NCBI GenBank assembly: GCA_030151635.1
Contig: JASLDF010000112.1
Span: 1-13,303 of the forward strand
Reading direction: 5' to 3'
Length of the DNA: 13,303 nucleotides
Source: Bacteroides sp.
GTDB lineage: Bacteria; Bacteroidota; Bacteroidia; Bacteroidales; Bacteroidaceae
Position numbers and translations under genes: made by a program. Below the pieces are notes generated by a model. That model did not search any database and was not told the origin of the DNA. It saw nothing but the letters and a program-made list of their open reading frames with translations. Of the stretch, positions 1-7,263 are shown piece after piece; positions within the stretch are counted from its first letter, which is position 1, and every line of letters starts with the position of its first letter.

Positions 1-917
1 CCACCGTTCACTTTACGTACAGCAGCAGCACTAGCTTTAAATAATTCTTTTTCTTGTGCATTCAATGGAAGTGTAACGATTTCTTCAATACCATTACGTC
101 CAAGAATAACAGGCACACCACAGCAAATATCTTTTTCACCATACTCACCTTCAAGAGCTACAGAACAAGGAATCATTTTTCTTTGATTATGTAGAATTGA
201 CTCAACTACAGCAGCACCTGCGGCGCCTGGAGCATACCAAGCAGATGTACCAAGAAGACCAGTAAGCGTAGCACCACCAACCATTGTAGATTTAGCAACT
301 TCTTCTAGTTTTTCAGCAGAAAGAATTTCTGAAACTGGAATACCTTTGTAAGTAGCAAGACGAGTTAATGGAATCATAGTAGTATCACCATGACCACCAA
401 TAACCATACCTTCAACTTCGTTTGCGTTGCAACCTAAAGCTTGTGATAAGAAATATTTGAAACGAGAGCTATCAAGAGCACCACCCATACCAATGATACG
501 GTTTTTAGGTAATCCTAATGCTTTCAATGCAAGATATGTCATTGTATCCATTGGGTTAGATATAATTACAAGAATTGCCTTTGGTGAATGTTTCAATGCA
601 TTTTCTGCAACTGTTTTCACAATCTTTGCATTAACACCAACAAGCTCTTCACGAGTCATACCTGGTTTACGAGGGATACCAGAAGTAATTACAATTACAT
701 CTGAATTTGCAGTTTTAGCATAATCATTTGTGCAACCTACAATTGTAGAATCAAATCCTAACAATTGAGCAGTTTGCATCATATCCATTGCTTTACCTTC
801 AGAAACGCCTTCTTTAACATCAAGCATTACTACTTCGTCTGCAACTTCGTTAAACGCTAATACATTGGCACATGTAGCTCCTACGTTACCTGCACCGATT
901 ACGGTTACTTTTGACAT
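1..917 (-). CDS. mdh: Malate dehydrogenase (NAD), C-terminus cut by window edge
   Basis: Interconverts malate and oxaloacetate with NAD(H) in the cytoplasm. In Bacteroidales this serves the reductive route to fumarate and succinate. The visible 305 residues start at the ATG at 917. They show the dinucleotide-binding loop GAGNVGAT (about residues 8-15), an Asp at the end of the second strand (D33 in MLDVKEG) that favours NAD over NADP, and the mobile active-site loop GIPRKPGMTREE (80-91) with substrate arginines R83 and R89. Further on are SNPMDTMTY (120-128), the catalytic Asp/Arg pair in GGALDSSRF (D149, R152) and the catalytic histidine in GGHGD (H176). The family is about 310-315 residues long, so only roughly ten C-terminal residues are missing. 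This is the LDH-like type of bacterial MDH; the GIPRKPGMTR loop argues against lactate dehydrogenase. The gene is transcribed divergently from the coiled-coil gene at 1105. Family assignment is firm. Confidence 0.97.
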   Translation of the reverse strand, partial: MSKVTVIGAGNVGATCANVLAFNEVADEVVMLDVKEGVSEGKAMDMMQTAQLLGFDSTIVGCTNDYAKTANSDVIVITSGIPRKPGMTREELVGVNAKIVKTVAENALKHSPKAILVIISNPMDTMTYLALKALGLPKNRIIGMGGALDSSRFKYFLSQALGCNANEVEGMVIGGHGDTTMIPLTRLATYKGIPVSEILSAEKLEEVAKSTMVGGATLTGLLGTSAWYAPGAAGAAVVESILHNQRKMIPCSVALEGEYGEKDICCGVPVILGRNGIEEIVTLPLNAQEKELFKASAAAVRKVNG

Positions 918-983
918 AATAATTTGTTTTTTATATTAATAGTTTAAATAAAAGATTCTGCCTCTTTGAAATCTTGTCTATTA

Positions 984-991
984 CAAATATA
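984..991 (-). promoter_or_regulatory. Putative -7 promoter box for mdh (TATATTTG)
   Basis: Read on the minus strand, 991 to 984 is TATATTTG, a full match to the Bacteroidota -7 consensus TAnnTTTG, followed by T as is usual. It lies 67 bases upstream of the mdh ATG, leaving a leader of roughly 60 bases. No convincing TTTG -33 element is visible at the expected distance. The same ten-base string TTATATTTGT occurs upstream of hflX. Confidence 0.55.
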
Positions 992-1068
992 ACATTAGAT
1001 TTTTTATTAAAGAATTATTTCTTTAATTTTTTTTCATCATGTTACAAGCTTCATGACTAAAAAAAGAT

Positions 1069-1076
1069 TATTTTTG
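1069..1076 (+). promoter_or_regulatory. Putative -7 promoter box for the coiled-coil gene (TATTTTTG)
   Basis: TATTTTTG fits TAnnTTTG and is followed by T. It lies 28 bases before the ATG at 1105, giving a leader of about 20 bases. The -33 element is not clear. The 918-1104 region between the two divergent genes is very AT-rich and holds no other feature I can support. Confidence 0.45.
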
Positions 1077-1104
1077 TATCCGACCAAAGTTAAGAATATT
1101 TAAA

Positions 1105-1983
1105 ATGGAAAAAAGTAAAAAAACACTAATTTTTTTATCAGCAATATTTGCTGTTATCATCGTGGTTGTTCTCGTATTATTCCTTAACGAAAAGAAAACC
1201 AATACAGAACTACTTAGAACGTTCGAGCTTGATAAAGAAGATCTAGAAAATGAATATTCTAACTTCGCTAGACAATACGACGAACTTCAACTTACTGTAA
1301 GTAATGACTCTCTGGCTGTACTACTTGAAAGAGAGCAAATTAAAACAAACCGACTTCTTGAAGAATTGAAGTCTGTTAAAAGTAGTGATGCTACTGAGAT
1401 TAGAAGATTAAAAAAAGAGCTAAGCACACTGCGTAAAGTGATGGTTAGCTACATTAACCAAATTGACTCTTTGAACAAAGAAAATCAAGAGCAAAAACGT
1501 GTTATTGAAGAGGTCACTAAAAAGTACAGCTCAGCATCAAAAACAATAACAAACTTAAACCAACAGCGAAAAGAATTAGACAAGAAAGTTACTCTTGCTG
1601 CACAACTAGACGCAACCAATATTTGGGCTAGTGCTAAAACTTCAAAAGGTAAAAGTGCAAAAAAATTAAAGAGCGCTGAAAAATTACACATTGGATTCCA
1701 AATAGTCAAAAATATAACAGCTAAAACTGGCGAAAGAGTATTGTATATTACAATCACTAAACCAGACCAAAGCATTTTGACAAAAGATGCATCACAAACC
1801 TTCAAATACGAAAACAAAGAGTTACCTTACTCTATCAAAAAGTATATTGAATTTGATGGAGAGGAACAAGACGTAATTGTGTATTGGGATATTGAAGAGT
1901 ATCTATCAACTGGAGAATATCGCATTAGTATATTTGCAGACGCTACACTTATTGGATCAGAAGTGATTAATTTCAATAAATAG
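1105..1983 (+). CDS. Membrane-anchored coiled-coil protein with C-terminal beta-rich domain, function unknown
   Basis: 292 residues. A short basic N-terminus (MEKSKK) precedes one strongly hydrophobic segment (about residues 8-27), with no lipobox or clear signal peptidase site, so a signal anchor with the rest in the periplasm is likely. Residues about 33-165 are rich in Glu, Lys, Leu and Gln with heptad-like spacing, indicating a long coiled coil. A Lys/Ser-rich linker follows (about 172-190). The last 100 residues alternate hydrophobic and polar residues and contain an ERVLYITITKPDQSIL stretch, which suggests a small beta-sandwich domain. I recognise no enzymatic motif. I recall similar unnamed proteins in other Bacteroidales, but this is unverified. 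The start codon follows an AT-rich leader without a Shine-Dalgarno sequence, normal for this phylum. A hairpin (2011-2047) lies downstream. A scaffold or envelope-spanning role is a guess from architecture only. Confidence 0.85.
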   Translation: MEKSKKTLIFLSAIFAVIIVVVLVLFLNEKKTNTELLRTFELDKEDLENEYSNFARQYDELQLTVSNDSLAVLLEREQIKTNRLLEELKSVKSSDATEIRRLKKELSTLRKVMVSYINQIDSLNKENQEQKRVIEEVTKKYSSASKTITNLNQQRKELDKKVTLAAQLDATNIWASAKTSKGKSAKKLKSAEKLHIGFQIVKNITAKTGERVLYITITKPDQSILTKDASQTFKYENKELPYSIKKYIEFDGEEQDVIVYWDIEEYLSTGEYRISIFADATLIGSEVINFNK

Positions 1984-2010
1984 AAGCTTAATAGAAATAT
2001 TAGAAATAGA

Positions 2011-2047
2011 CTAAGCACCCCTTATCTCAAAAATAAGGAGTGCTTAG
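2011..2047 (+). terminator. Strong hairpin after the coiled-coil gene, probable terminator or attenuator
   Basis: A 15-base left arm (2011-2025, CTAAGCACCCCTTAT) pairs with 2033-2047 (ATAAGGAGTGCTTAG) with one C-A mismatch (2019/2039) and a 7-base loop. The stem contains several G-C pairs, but the sequence after it (TTAGTTATAGAG) is not a true U-run, so intrinsic termination may be incomplete. It sits 27 bases after the stop codon at 1983 and 34 bases before the tolC-like ATG. Confidence 0.6.
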
Positions 2048-2081
2048 TTAGTTATAGAGAATAAACAAATAATAATATCGA

Positions 2082-3545
2082 ATGAGAAACTTGATTTATA
2101 CAACTCTGCTCATCTTAACCTTTATTCCAGTTAATCTATACGGACAGAAGGCGTTGAGCATTGAGAATTGTAGAGATTTAGCTTTAGAATACAGCAAAGG
2201 TATTTTGATTTCTAAAGAGAGAATCAAAGCTGCTGAATATTCTAAAAAAGAGGCTTTCACATCATACCTGCCAAGCTTAAGTGCAAATGCTGCTTACATT
2301 AGGAATGAAAAAGAGCTTTCGTTACTAAGCAATGATGTAAAAAACAACATTCGTGGCGTAGGGGCTATATCAAAAGATAAGATTTATGGTCTTGCTGACG
2401 TTTTTGCCAATGACTTACCTGCAGTTAGAGATGGTTTACAAAAATTAGGTGATAATGCATATCACCAATTAAATGCAGTAGGCGAAGGTATTATTGATGG
2501 CTTACGCACCGACAACCGAAATATGTATGTTGGGCAATTGTCGTTAATCCAACCGTTATATATGGGAGGAAAAATCAGAGCCTACAATAAAATCACCAAG
2601 TTTGCCGAAAACATTGCCAAGGAAGCCAATAACCTAGAAATACAGAATGTTATTCTAAGTGTAGATGAAGCATACTGGATGGTCATTTCATTAGTAAACA
2701 AAAAACAACTAGCCGAGGCCTATTTGGAGCTTTTAAATAATCTGGAAACTGATGTACAACATTTAATAGACGAAGGTATGGCTACTAAAGCTGATGGTTT
2801 GTCGATTAAGGTTAAAGTAAACGAAGCAGAAATGATGCTTACCAAGGTTGAAGACGGACTAACACTATCTAAAATGTTGCTTTGCCAAATTTGTGGTCTT
2901 GAAATTACTGAAGATATCACACTTGTAGACGAGAACATCCAAGATTTTCAATTAGAGACACTTGATACAAGCTTTAATTTGATGGCAGCCTACAACAACC
3001 GTCCAGAGATCAAAGCCCTCGAATATAAAACATCCATTTTCAAAGAGAAGGTAAATATCAACAAATCTGCTTATCTACCACAAGTTGCTTTAATGGGAAA
3101 TTACATGGTAACTAACCCTTCACTACACAACGGTTTTGAAAACAAATTCCGAGGAAGCTGGAACGTTGGTATCATGGTTAAAGTACCTTTATTAAATTGG
3201 GGAAAGAATATCTACAAAACAAGAGAAGCTAAGGTAGAGGCAACCATAGCAGCATACGAGCTAGATGAAGTAAAAGAAAAAATTGAACTTCAAATCAACC
3301 AATCTGCTTTTAAAGTAGACGAAGCAAACAAGAAATTGGGCATGACCATCAAGAACATGGAAAAGGCACAAGAAAACTTGAATTATGCGACATATGGGTT
3401 TGAAGAAGGAGTTATTCCTGCAAATACGCTTTTAGAAGCTCATACTAATTGGTTGGCTGCTCAGTCAGAAAAAATCAATGCTCAGCTAGATGTAAAATTA
3501 ACTCACACCTACTTTAAAAAGGCTGTTGGGACTTTAACTAAATAA
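2082..3545 (+). CDS. TolC-like outer-membrane efflux protein
   Basis: Outer-membrane channel of a tripartite pump; first gene of a four-gene operon. 487 residues with an N-terminal signal peptide (hydrophobic to about 20, probable cleavage after LYG). It has the two-fold internal repeat of the outer-membrane efflux protein family. Repeat one contains SYLPSLSANAAY (61-72) and later MYVGQLSLIQPLYMGGKI (148-165). Repeat two contains AYLPQVALMGNY (330-341) and WNVGIMVKVPLLNWGKN (360-376). Each pair marks the two membrane strands and is flanked by long amphipathic helices, such as 385-440 and 445-485. The segment between the strands in repeat one is about 75 residues, far longer than in repeat two (about 18), so one extracellular loop is enlarged. 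There is no lipobox, unlike OprM-type proteins. I found no promoter box in the 34 bases between the upstream hairpin and the ATG. Confidence 0.93.
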   Translation: MRNLIYTTLLILTFIPVNLYGQKALSIENCRDLALEYSKGILISKERIKAAEYSKKEAFTSYLPSLSANAAYIRNEKELSLLSNDVKNNIRGVGAISKDKIYGLADVFANDLPAVRDGLQKLGDNAYHQLNAVGEGIIDGLRTDNRNMYVGQLSLIQPLYMGGKIRAYNKITKFAENIAKEANNLEIQNVILSVDEAYWMVISLVNKKQLAEAYLELLNNLETDVQHLIDEGMATKADGLSIKVKVNEAEMMLTKVEDGLTLSKMLLCQICGLEITEDITLVDENIQDFQLETLDTSFNLMAAYNNRPEIKALEYKTSIFKEKVNINKSAYLPQVALMGNYMVTNPSLHNGFENKFRGSWNVGIMVKVPLLNWGKNIYKTREAKVEATIAAYELDEVKEKIELQINQSAFKVDEANKKLGMTIKNMEKAQENLNYATYGFEEGVIPANTLLEAHTNWLAAQSEKINAQLDVKLTHTYFKKAVGTLTK

Positions 3546-3571
3546 TGAATCACCTTAAATAAGTAAATAAA

Positions 3572-4567
3572 ATGGTTACGGAAAAGGAACAAAAAAATAA
3601 TATCATATTAGCATTCATAGCACTACTTGCTATTATTATTACAGTTGCAATTGTTGGATTCTTCATGTTAAGAAAGGGTCCAGAGATTATTGAAGGACAA
3701 GCTGAAACGAACGAATACCGTGTATCTAGTAAAGTCCCAGGACGAATTCTACAATTCAATGTTACTGAAGGACAACATGTAAACAAAGGTGACACCCTGG
3801 CTATTCTTGAAGCACCAGAGGTGGAAGCAAAGCTAAACCAAGTTAAAGCCTTGAAAGCTGCTGCCGATGCTCAAAACAAAAAAGCACACAGAGGTACCAG
3901 AAGCGAAACAATTCAATCGGCATTTGAGATGTGGCAAAAAGCCAAAGCTGGGGTAACTGTAATGGAAAAATCATACCAAAGAGTTTACAACCTAAATCAA
4001 AAAGGCGTTCTTCCTGCACAAAAGCTAGATGAAATTACAGCTCAACGAGATGCAGCAATTGCAACAGAACGTGCTGCCAAATCTCAATACGACTTAGCAG
4101 TTAAAGGTGCCCAACTGGAAGACAAGGAAGCTACACAAGCTATTCTTGACCAAGCGACAAGTGCTATTGCAGAAGTGGAGTCGTACATTAACGAAACCTA
4201 CCTTATAGCTCAAGCCGCAGGCGAGGTTACTGAAATTTTCCCTCAAGTTGGAGAGTTGGTAGGTACTGGTGCACCTATCATGAACGTTGCCATTATGAAT
4301 GATATGTGGGTAATTTTCAACATCCGTGAAGATTTATTAAATGGCGTGAAAGTGGGTGATAGCTTTAAAGCATTTATTCCAGCAATCAACAAACAAGAAA
4401 TCGAGTTGAAAGTAACCTATATTAAAGATGTTGGTACGTATGCTGCATGGAAAGCAACTAAAGCTGCAGGACAATATGATCTAAAAACATTTGAAGTAAA
4501 AGCAATTCCACAAGAAAACATCCAAGCATTACGTCCTGGTATGAGTGTGATTTACTTGAAACACTAG
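3572..4567 (+). CDS. HlyD/YbhG-like periplasmic adaptor (membrane fusion protein)
   Basis: 331-residue adaptor linking the inner-membrane permeases to the TolC-like channel. One N-terminal membrane anchor (about 11-33) is followed by the first half of a biotinyl-lipoyl-like domain (VSSKVPGRILQFNVTEGQHV, 51-70, then NKGDTLAIL). A long alpha-helical hairpin spans about 83-205. The second lipoyl half follows (about 210-240, AAGEVTEIFPQVGELV), then a beta-barrel region ending in LRPGMSVIYLKH. The hairpin tip, RVYNLNQKGVLPAQ (137-150), aligns with the R-x3-L-x6-S tip motif that docks on TolC proteins. R137 and L141 are present but the Ser position is Pro148. It starts 26 bases after the tolC-like stop and ends 17 bases before the first permease, so cotranscription is nearly certain. 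Substrate is not predictable from the sequence. Confidence 0.92.
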   Translation: MVTEKEQKNNIILAFIALLAIIITVAIVGFFMLRKGPEIIEGQAETNEYRVSSKVPGRILQFNVTEGQHVNKGDTLAILEAPEVEAKLNQVKALKAAADAQNKKAHRGTRSETIQSAFEMWQKAKAGVTVMEKSYQRVYNLNQKGVLPAQKLDEITAQRDAAIATERAAKSQYDLAVKGAQLEDKEATQAILDQATSAIAEVESYINETYLIAQAAGEVTEIFPQVGELVGTGAPIMNVAIMNDMWVIFNIREDLLNGVKVGDSFKAFIPAINKQEIELKVTYIKDVGTYAAWKATKAAGQYDLKTFEVKAIPQENIQALRPGMSVIYLKH

Positions 4568-4584
4568 AATAAGATTAAGTTGAT

Positions 4585-5763
4585 ATGACAAAATCGAACT
4601 CGGAGTATGGATTTAAAGCTGTTGTCAGGAGAGAGATAAAGAGATTGGTTGCTAGACCTCTTTATCTGTTCTGCATGTTGATAGCACCAATCTTTACTAC
4701 CCTATTTTTCACAACATTAATGGGAGAAGGTCTTCCTAATAAACTTCCTATGGCTGTGGTCGACTTAGACCATTCCACCGTTTCTAGGAATATTATTAGA
4801 AAGTTAGACTCATTCCAACAAACCGATGTTGTGGCCTACTATAATGATTTTTCAGATGCACGAAAAGCGTTACAGAAGGGGGAAATTTATGGTTTCTTCT
4901 ACATACCAAGACATCTATCTAAAGATGCTCAAAGTATGAAGCAACCCACATTGTCTTTTTACACTAACGATTCCTACCTAATCGCTGCCTCACTCCTATT
5001 CAAAAACATGAAGATGATGAGTGAGCTAGCATCAGCAGGGGTAACAATGAAGGTTTTATTGGCACATGGCGAAACTGACAAACAAGCCAAAGCAACATTG
5101 AAATCCATCGAAGTAAATGCTAAACCTCTAAATAATCCTTGGATTAACTACTCGGTGTACTTATCAAACACTCTTGTTCCTGGCGTACTTGCTTTAATGG
5201 TATTAATGATAACAGTATATAGTATTGCTGTCGAAATCAAAACAGGTACAACTAAGGCTTGGATTGAAACAGGAAACAACTCAATGTGGACTTCAATCTT
5301 GGGCAAGTTAGTGCCTCAAACGATTATTTGGCTAATTGTAGGAACATTTATCATTACCTATTTATATGGGATTGAGAAATTCCCATGTAACAGTGGTATA
5401 TTCCCCATGCTATTCGCAATTACAGTATTAATCATTTCGCTACAATGTCTAGGTGTATTTATGGTTGGTCTATTCCCCGTATTAAGAATGTCTCTCAGTA
5501 TCGCCTCATTGTGGGGTGTAATTTCGTTCTCAATTACAGGATTCACCTTCCCCGTTATGGCAATGAGCTCAGGACTACAAGGATTTGCTAGGCTCTTTCC
5601 TTTGCGTCATTATTTCATCATTTATGTGAACCAAGCACTTAATGGTTATCCTATGATTTATGCTTGGACAAGTTATACTTGTCTATTCCTATTCATGTTA
5701 TTGCCATTTCTAGTTATGAAACGACTAAAGTTTGGATTACTTAACTTTAAACACATGCCATAA
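4585..5763 (+). CDS. ABC-2 type transporter permease (YhhJ/YbhS-like), first of a pair
   Basis: 392-residue inner-membrane permease. Topology fits the ABC-2 family: one membrane segment near the N-terminus (about 26-46), a large periplasmic domain (about 50-188), then five or so membrane segments (about 191-216, 244-262, 270-298, 300-327, 360-378). The family signature is visible as LSNTLVPGVLALMVLMITVY (193-212). The following cytoplasmic loop IKTGTTKAWIETGNNS is the usual contact region for an ATPase. The periplasmic domain begins with PMAVVDLDHSTVSRNI (55-70), which has a counterpart in the next gene. The two proteins are therefore homologous and probably form a heterodimer. The stop overlaps the next start by one base (TAATG), indicating translational coupling. 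No Walker A or ABC signature is present in this protein or anywhere in the operon. Confidence 0.92.
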   Translation: MTKSNSEYGFKAVVRREIKRLVARPLYLFCMLIAPIFTTLFFTTLMGEGLPNKLPMAVVDLDHSTVSRNIIRKLDSFQQTDVVAYYNDFSDARKALQKGEIYGFFYIPRHLSKDAQSMKQPTLSFYTNDSYLIAASLLFKNMKMMSELASAGVTMKVLLAHGETDKQAKATLKSIEVNAKPLNNPWINYSVYLSNTLVPGVLALMVLMITVYSIAVEIKTGTTKAWIETGNNSMWTSILGKLVPQTIIWLIVGTFIITYLYGIEKFPCNSGIFPMLFAITVLIISLQCLGVFMVGLFPVLRMSLSIASLWGVISFSITGFTFPVMAMSSGLQGFARLFPLRHYFIIYVNQALNGYPMIYAWTSYTCLFLFMLLPFLVMKRLKFGLLNFKHMP

Positions 5764-7022
5764 TGAAAGATGACTCGTTATTAAAAAAAATGCAAAGTGG
5801 CTTTAATGATATTTTCTACATTTGGAAACAAGAAATACAAGCCATTTTTAGAGATAAGACAGTTATTACGTTCTTTATTATACTTCCCTTATTCTACCCA
5901 TTGGTATATGCATACATTTATACTAATGAAGTTATTCGGGATATACCAGCTGTTGTAGTAGACCAATCCAAAACTAAATTAAGTCGTGAGTTTATTCGGA
6001 AAGTAAACTCTACACCCGATGTAGATTTTGTAGCACATTGCGCCGACATGGCAGAAGCTAAAGAGTTTCTAAAACAACAAAAAGCCTATGGTATTCTATA
6101 TATCCCATCAGATTTTAGTAAAAAGCTAAATCTAAATCAGTCAACAGAGGTTACTATGTTCTGCGACATGAGTGGTATTCTTTACTATAAGGGTTTAGTC
6201 ATGGCAACAACTAAAGTGTCGTTGAGTATGAATGAACGCATCAAAGTAAGTCATTCCAACAATACAACGGCTCGGGAGGATGAGATATCAGGATACCCTA
6301 TCAAATATGAAGAAGTATCCTTCTACAACCCTGCAAACGGAATGGCATCCTACCTCATTCCTGGGGTACTAATTCTTATTATACAACAAGCTATTTTCCT
6401 AGGAATGTCTGTTATTGCAGGGACCAACAGAGAAGAAAATAAATATCATCGACTAATACCTAATAATAAACATTATTCTGGAACCCTCCGTATTGTGTTT
6501 GGTAAAGGAATATGCTACTACATGGTATGTATTATTCTTGCCTTATATGTGGTATGTATAGTCCCATGGATATTTAGTTTACCCTATATTGGCAATCCCA
6601 TAAACATCGTTTTGTTTATCATTCCATATTTGGCTGCTTGTATCTTCTTCACAATGACCTTTGCCTCTTTTATTAGAGACAGAGAATCGGGACTAGTTGT
6701 GTTTGTATTTACCTCAATCATCTTCTTGTTTGGTTCGGGTATTTCATGGCCGTTATCAAATATCCCCGACTTCTGGAAGTATATCTTCTGTTTGGTTCCT
6801 TCTACTTTTGGAATCAAAGGATATGTATCTATCAACAGTATGGGGGCAAGTATGAATGAAGTGTCAACTGAATTTATGGCACTATGGATTCAAACAGGCT
6901 TCTACTTTATAACAACCTGCTTAATTTATAGATATCAGATTATATCATTTAGAAGAAAACTGATTCGTGATCACAAAGCTATGAAAGAGAAAAGAGAGCT
7001 TAAGAAAAACAAAGCAAATTAG
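5763..7022 (+). CDS. ABC-2 type transporter permease (YhhJ/YbhR-like), second of a pair
   Basis: 419 residues, same architecture as its upstream neighbour. It has an N-terminal membrane segment (about 33-53), a periplasmic domain (about 55-190) opening with PAVVVDQSKTKLSREFIRKV (62-81), then several C-terminal membrane segments (about 196-220, 246-273, 280-303, 310-328, 370-392). The signature SYLIPGVLILIIQQAIFLG (196-214) matches LVPGVLALM in the first permease. The C-terminus is a cytoplasmic tail very rich in Lys, Arg and Glu (about 396-419). Its ATG shares one base with the stop of the first permease. It is the last gene of the operon, followed 16 bases later by a strong terminator. With the TolC-like protein and the adaptor it should form an export system; the substrate (drug, lipid or other) is unknown. 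Confidence 0.92.
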   Translation: MKDDSLLKKMQSGFNDIFYIWKQEIQAIFRDKTVITFFIILPLFYPLVYAYIYTNEVIRDIPAVVVDQSKTKLSREFIRKVNSTPDVDFVAHCADMAEAKEFLKQQKAYGILYIPSDFSKKLNLNQSTEVTMFCDMSGILYYKGLVMATTKVSLSMNERIKVSHSNNTTAREDEISGYPIKYEEVSFYNPANGMASYLIPGVLILIIQQAIFLGMSVIAGTNREENKYHRLIPNNKHYSGTLRIVFGKGICYYMVCIILALYVVCIVPWIFSLPYIGNPINIVLFIIPYLAACIFFTMTFASFIRDRESGLVVFVFTSIIFLFGSGISWPLSNIPDFWKYIFCLVPSTFGIKGYVSINSMGASMNEVSTEFMALWIQTGFYFITTCLIYRYQIISFRRKLIRDHKAMKEKRELKKNKAN

Positions 7023-7038
7023 TAAAATTATGACCTAT

Positions 7039-7079
7039 AATAAAGGCTGTTCAACGATTGAATAGCCTTTATTGTTTTT
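7039..7079 (+). terminator. Intrinsic terminator of the efflux operon
   Basis: AATAAAGGCT (7039-7048) pairs with AGCCTTTATT (7064-7073). Pairing continues inward through one G-T wobble to give a 16-pair stem with a 3-base loop (CGA, 7055-7057), followed by GTTTTT. It begins 16 bases after the stop of the second permease. Confidence 0.85.
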
Positions 7080-7213
7080 GCAAATAACAAACTTGTACCC
7101 ACTAACCACGCCCTAAATTATAAACATGTATTTCCAGTCCTATTTTGTTTTCAATCTTGAATAACTTATAGATATCTAGTACTTCGATATGGAAATGTAA
7201 AATCATTTAAAGC
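7080..7213. other. Gene-free spacer between convergent terminators
   Basis: This 134-base stretch lies between the two terminators of convergent transcription units. I see no open frame longer than a dozen codons, no TAnnTTTG box on either strand and no clear repeat. Only short palindromes such as TAGATATCTA occur, which are expected in AT-rich DNA. Confidence 0.6.
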
Positions 7214-7250
7214 AAAAACAAGGCTACCTAAAATAGATAGCCTTGTTTTT
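7214..7250 (-). terminator. Bidirectional-looking terminator after fumarase
   Basis: AAAAACAAGGCTA (7214-7226) is perfectly complementary to TAGCCTTGTTTTT (7238-7250), a 13-pair stem with an 11-base loop that may pair further inside. Read on the minus strand it ends in five T residues and sits 13 bases past the fumarase stop. A T-run is also present in the plus direction, so it could stop read-through from the efflux operon too. Confidence 0.85.
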
Positions 7251-7263
7251 ATGTATGTAGGTG

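Noticed and set aside
427..723. Plus-strand open frame of 98 codons opposite mdh
   Set aside because: It lies wholly antisense to well-conserved mdh codons, has no recognisable domain or promoter, and its composition is that of a reverse-complement shadow.
1037..1056. Short inverted repeat TCATG...CATGA in the divergent mdh/coiled-coil promoter region
   Set aside because: Only five-base arms around a 10-base centre in AT-rich DNA; no second copy and no regulator gene nearby, so it cannot be claimed as an operator.
1485..1817. Minus-strand open frame of 110 codons with hydrophobic stretches
   Set aside because: It is antisense to the coiled-coil gene; the hydrophobic runs come from complementing Lys/Glu-rich codons. 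No separate leader or promoter.
7126..7164. Twelve-codon open frame in the spacer between terminators
   Set aside because: Too short, no promoter box and located between two terminators; expected by chance.
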